From Candidatus Symbiopectobacterium sp. 'North America' (GTDB lineage: Bacteria; Pseudomonadota; Gammaproteobacteria; Enterobacterales; Enterobacteriaceae), in contig NZ_PEHF01000091.1 of the NCBI RefSeq assembly GCF_015762685.1, forward strand, positions 1-45,785: DNA of 45,785 bases. Reading direction: 5' to 3'. The position numbers and the translations under genes are program-made. The first letter of the stretch is position 1. Each line of letters begins with the position of its first letter. The notes under the pieces are model-generated. The model saw nothing but the letters and a program-made list of their open reading frames with translations. It did not search any database and had not been told where the DNA came from. Shown piece by piece: positions 44,205-45,785 of the stretch.

Positions 44205-45545
44205 ATGAAAACATCACAACCTGAGCTTGCGGGAGAGCAAAGCTTATTGGAGCGCGTATTCAAACTGCGCCAACATGGCACTACGGCGCGTACGGAAACG
44301 ATTGCTGGGTTCACGACCTTTCTTACCATGGTCTACATCGTTTTCGTAAACAAACCCGCAGATTCTGGGTGTTGCGGGCATGGATACCCAAGCGGTGTTT
44401 GTGACCACCTGTCTTATTGCTGCGTTTGGCAGTATTTTGATGGGGCTGGTGGCTAACCTGCCAGTTGCATTGGCTCCTGCCATGGGGCTGAATGCCTTTT
44501 TTGCGTTCGTCGTCGTCGGTGCCATGGGGATCTCCTGGCAGGTCGCGATGGGGGCCATCTTCTGGGGCGCAGTCGGCTTTTTGATACTGACCATTTTCCA
44601 GATTCGCTACTGGATGATCGCTAACATTCCGATCAGCTTGCGTTTAGGGATTGCCAGCGGTATCGGTTTGTTTATCGGCATGATGGGCCTGAAAAACGCC
44701 GGTATCATTGTTGCTAACCCGGAAACGCTGGTGACCATTGGTAACCTGACGTCTCACCGTGTTCTGCTGGGCGCGCTGGGGTTCTTTATCATTGCGGTAC
44801 TGGCCTCACGTAACATTCACGCCGCTGTGCTGATTTACATTGTGGTGACTACGGTCATTGGCCTGTTGCTGGGTGACGTGAAGTTTTCTGGCGTGTTTTC
44901 TATGCCGCCGAGCGTCACATCCGTTGTCGGTCAGGTCGATCTGGCAGGATCGCTGAATTTGGCGCTTTCCGGTGTGATCTTCTCCTTTATGTTGGTCAAC
45001 CTGTTCGATTCCTCTGGCACCCTGATTGGTGTGACGGATAAAGCTGGGTTAGTCGACGCGCGCGGTAAATTCTCGCGTATGAAGCAGGCGCTTTACGTTG
45101 ATAGCATCAGCTCGGTGGCCGGTTCCTTTATTGGCACTTCCTCCGTAACGGCGTACATCGAAAGCTCTTCCGGTGTTTCGGTTGGCGGACGTACCGGGCT
45201 GACGGCAGTTGTGGTCGGTATTCTGTTCCTGCTGGTGATTTTCCTCTCCCCACTGGCCAGCATGGTGCCCGCTTATGCGGCGGCAGGTGCGTTGATTTAT
45301 GTTGGGGTGTTGATGACCTCAAGCCTGGCACGCGTGAAATGGGACGATCTTACCGAAGCGGTGCCTGCGTTTATTACTGCGGTGATGATGCCATTCAGCT
45401 TCTCCATCACCGAAGGGATTGCCCTTGGCTTTACTCCTATGTGGTGATGAAAGCAGCAACCGGGCGCTGGCGTGAAATCAGCCCTTGTGTGGTGGTGGTT
45501 GCGGTGTTGTTCCTGCTGAAGTTTATCTTTATCGACGCGTATTAA
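44205..45545 (+). pseudogene. adeP: Adenine permease AdeP (YieG), frameshifted twice
   Basis: A member of the NCS2/AzgA-type purine permeases. In E. coli, AdeP imports adenine. The N-terminus (FKLRQHGTTARTETIAGF) and the long central part (MDTQAVFVTTCLIAAFGS, LAPAMGLNAFFAF, LFDSSGTLIGVTDKAG, AVMMPFSFSITEGIALGF) are strongly conserved. A 4-nt tandem duplication of AAAC after TMVYIVFVN, near 44350, shifts the first frame. A missing T near 45434 (TTTACTCC for TTTATCTCC) shifts the end, so the frame stops after TPMW. The true C-terminus (SYVVMKAATGRWREISPC to FIFIDAY) is in another frame and ends at 45545. The middle 355 codons are open, but neither terminus is linked to it. Confidence 0.92.
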
Positions 45546-45571
45546 TTGCATGCGCAGTCAGCCTCTTCGTC

Positions 45572-45696
45572 GTCCTCGGCGTAGGCCGGGGACCTCTGTC
45601 AGAATGAACGCGTTTAGCCTGTACGAGATTCCCGCCTGTGCGGGAATGACAATTTTAAAGTAGGTTTGTCTGCAACCTCAGCCCCGCTTGCGGGGC
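45572..45696. repeat. Palindromic repeat element (copy 2)
   Basis: A diverged relative of the element at 38279-38421. The arms (about 45572-45597 and 45626-45650) pair imperfectly. The loop again contains GAATGAACGCGTTT. The right flank (TGCAACCTCA, 45671-45680) and a GCCCC-GCTT-GCGGGGC hairpin (45681-45696) repeat the order seen at copy 1. No gene is present between adeP and 45766. Confidence 0.7.
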
Positions 45697-45765
45697 TAAT
45701 GAGATGGTCACCCCCACCCTGCAGCGGTACGCTGACAGGGTGTTTTTCTTTCAGGAGAGGCCATC

Positions 45766-45785
45766 ATGGAAAATGTTGCACTTAT
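45766..45785 (+). CDS. Start of a gene cut by the window edge, possibly an IS110-family transposase
   Basis: An ATG at 45766 follows a good ribosome-binding site (CAGGAGAGG) and reads MENVAL before the window ends. Many IS110-family transposases of enterobacteria begin M(E/K)N(V/I)ALIGIDLGK, so this is a plausible match. Six residues cannot settle it. A hairpin-like CACCCTG/CAGGGTG pair (45716-45742) with a T run precedes it. Confidence 0.35.

Overview
This window carries the replication-origin neighbourhood of an enterobacterial chromosome, in the order rbs - kup - ravA/viaA - asnA/asnC - mioC - oriC - mnmG - rsmG - atp - glmUS - pst/phoU - yieH/adeP. The order and orientation match the E. 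coli layout when that map is read in reverse. Two pectate lyase genes, a PL2 type before kup and a PL9 PelX type after atpC, together with KdgR-like operators, point to a plant-associated Pectobacteriaceae (the Dickeya/Pectobacterium/Brenneria/Lonsdalea group). I cannot fix the genus from sequence alone.

Layout. 0-6.4 kb: a perfect hexanucleotide repeat, then the ribose operon on the minus strand (rbsR, K, B, C, A and a decayed rbsD) with its RbsR operator. 6.4-8.1 kb: a broken periplasmic PL2 pectate lyase. 8.2-14.8 kb: kup (internally deleted), ravA, viaA (amber stop), asnA (deleted and frameshifted) and asnC (intact). 14.8-18.3 kb: mioC (frameshifted), oriC with DnaA boxes and AT-rich 13-mers, mnmG and rsmG. 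18.3-25.8 kb: the F1Fo ATP synthase operon, with a broken atpI but all eight structural genes open. 25.8-31.8 kb: pelX (minus strand), glmU and glmS. 31.8-33.4 kb: a LysE/RhtB exporter divergent from a frameshifted LysR regulator. 33.5-38.2 kb: pho boxes and pstSCAB-phoU. 38.2-40.6 kb: a palindromic repeat element and two gene remnants, a two-domain retropepsin-like protease with a PDZ-like tail and an omptin. 40.7-43.2 kb: an amino-acid ABC transporter (binding protein and two permeases) with no ATPase gene. 43.2-45.8 kb: yieH with an altered catalytic motif, a doubly frameshifted adeP, a second copy of the palindromic element, and the first codons of a gene that may be an IS110-type transposase.

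The dominant theme is gene decay. At least ten genes carry inactivating lesions: rbsD, the PL2 lyase, viaA, asnA, mioC, atpI, the LysR regulator, the retropepsin-like protease, the omptin and adeP. Kup, AtpH, AtpB and YieH show unusual deletions or substitutions although their frames are open. Most lesions are small deletions or homopolymer slips, and several genes carry more than one independent hit. Replication, translation, cell-wall precursor, phosphate-uptake and ATP synthase genes remain open. This looks like a lineage in an early or middle stage of genome erosion, for example after adopting a narrower host niche. I found no convincing novel multi-gene system. The most unusual architecture is the decayed two-domain retropepsin/PDZ gene.
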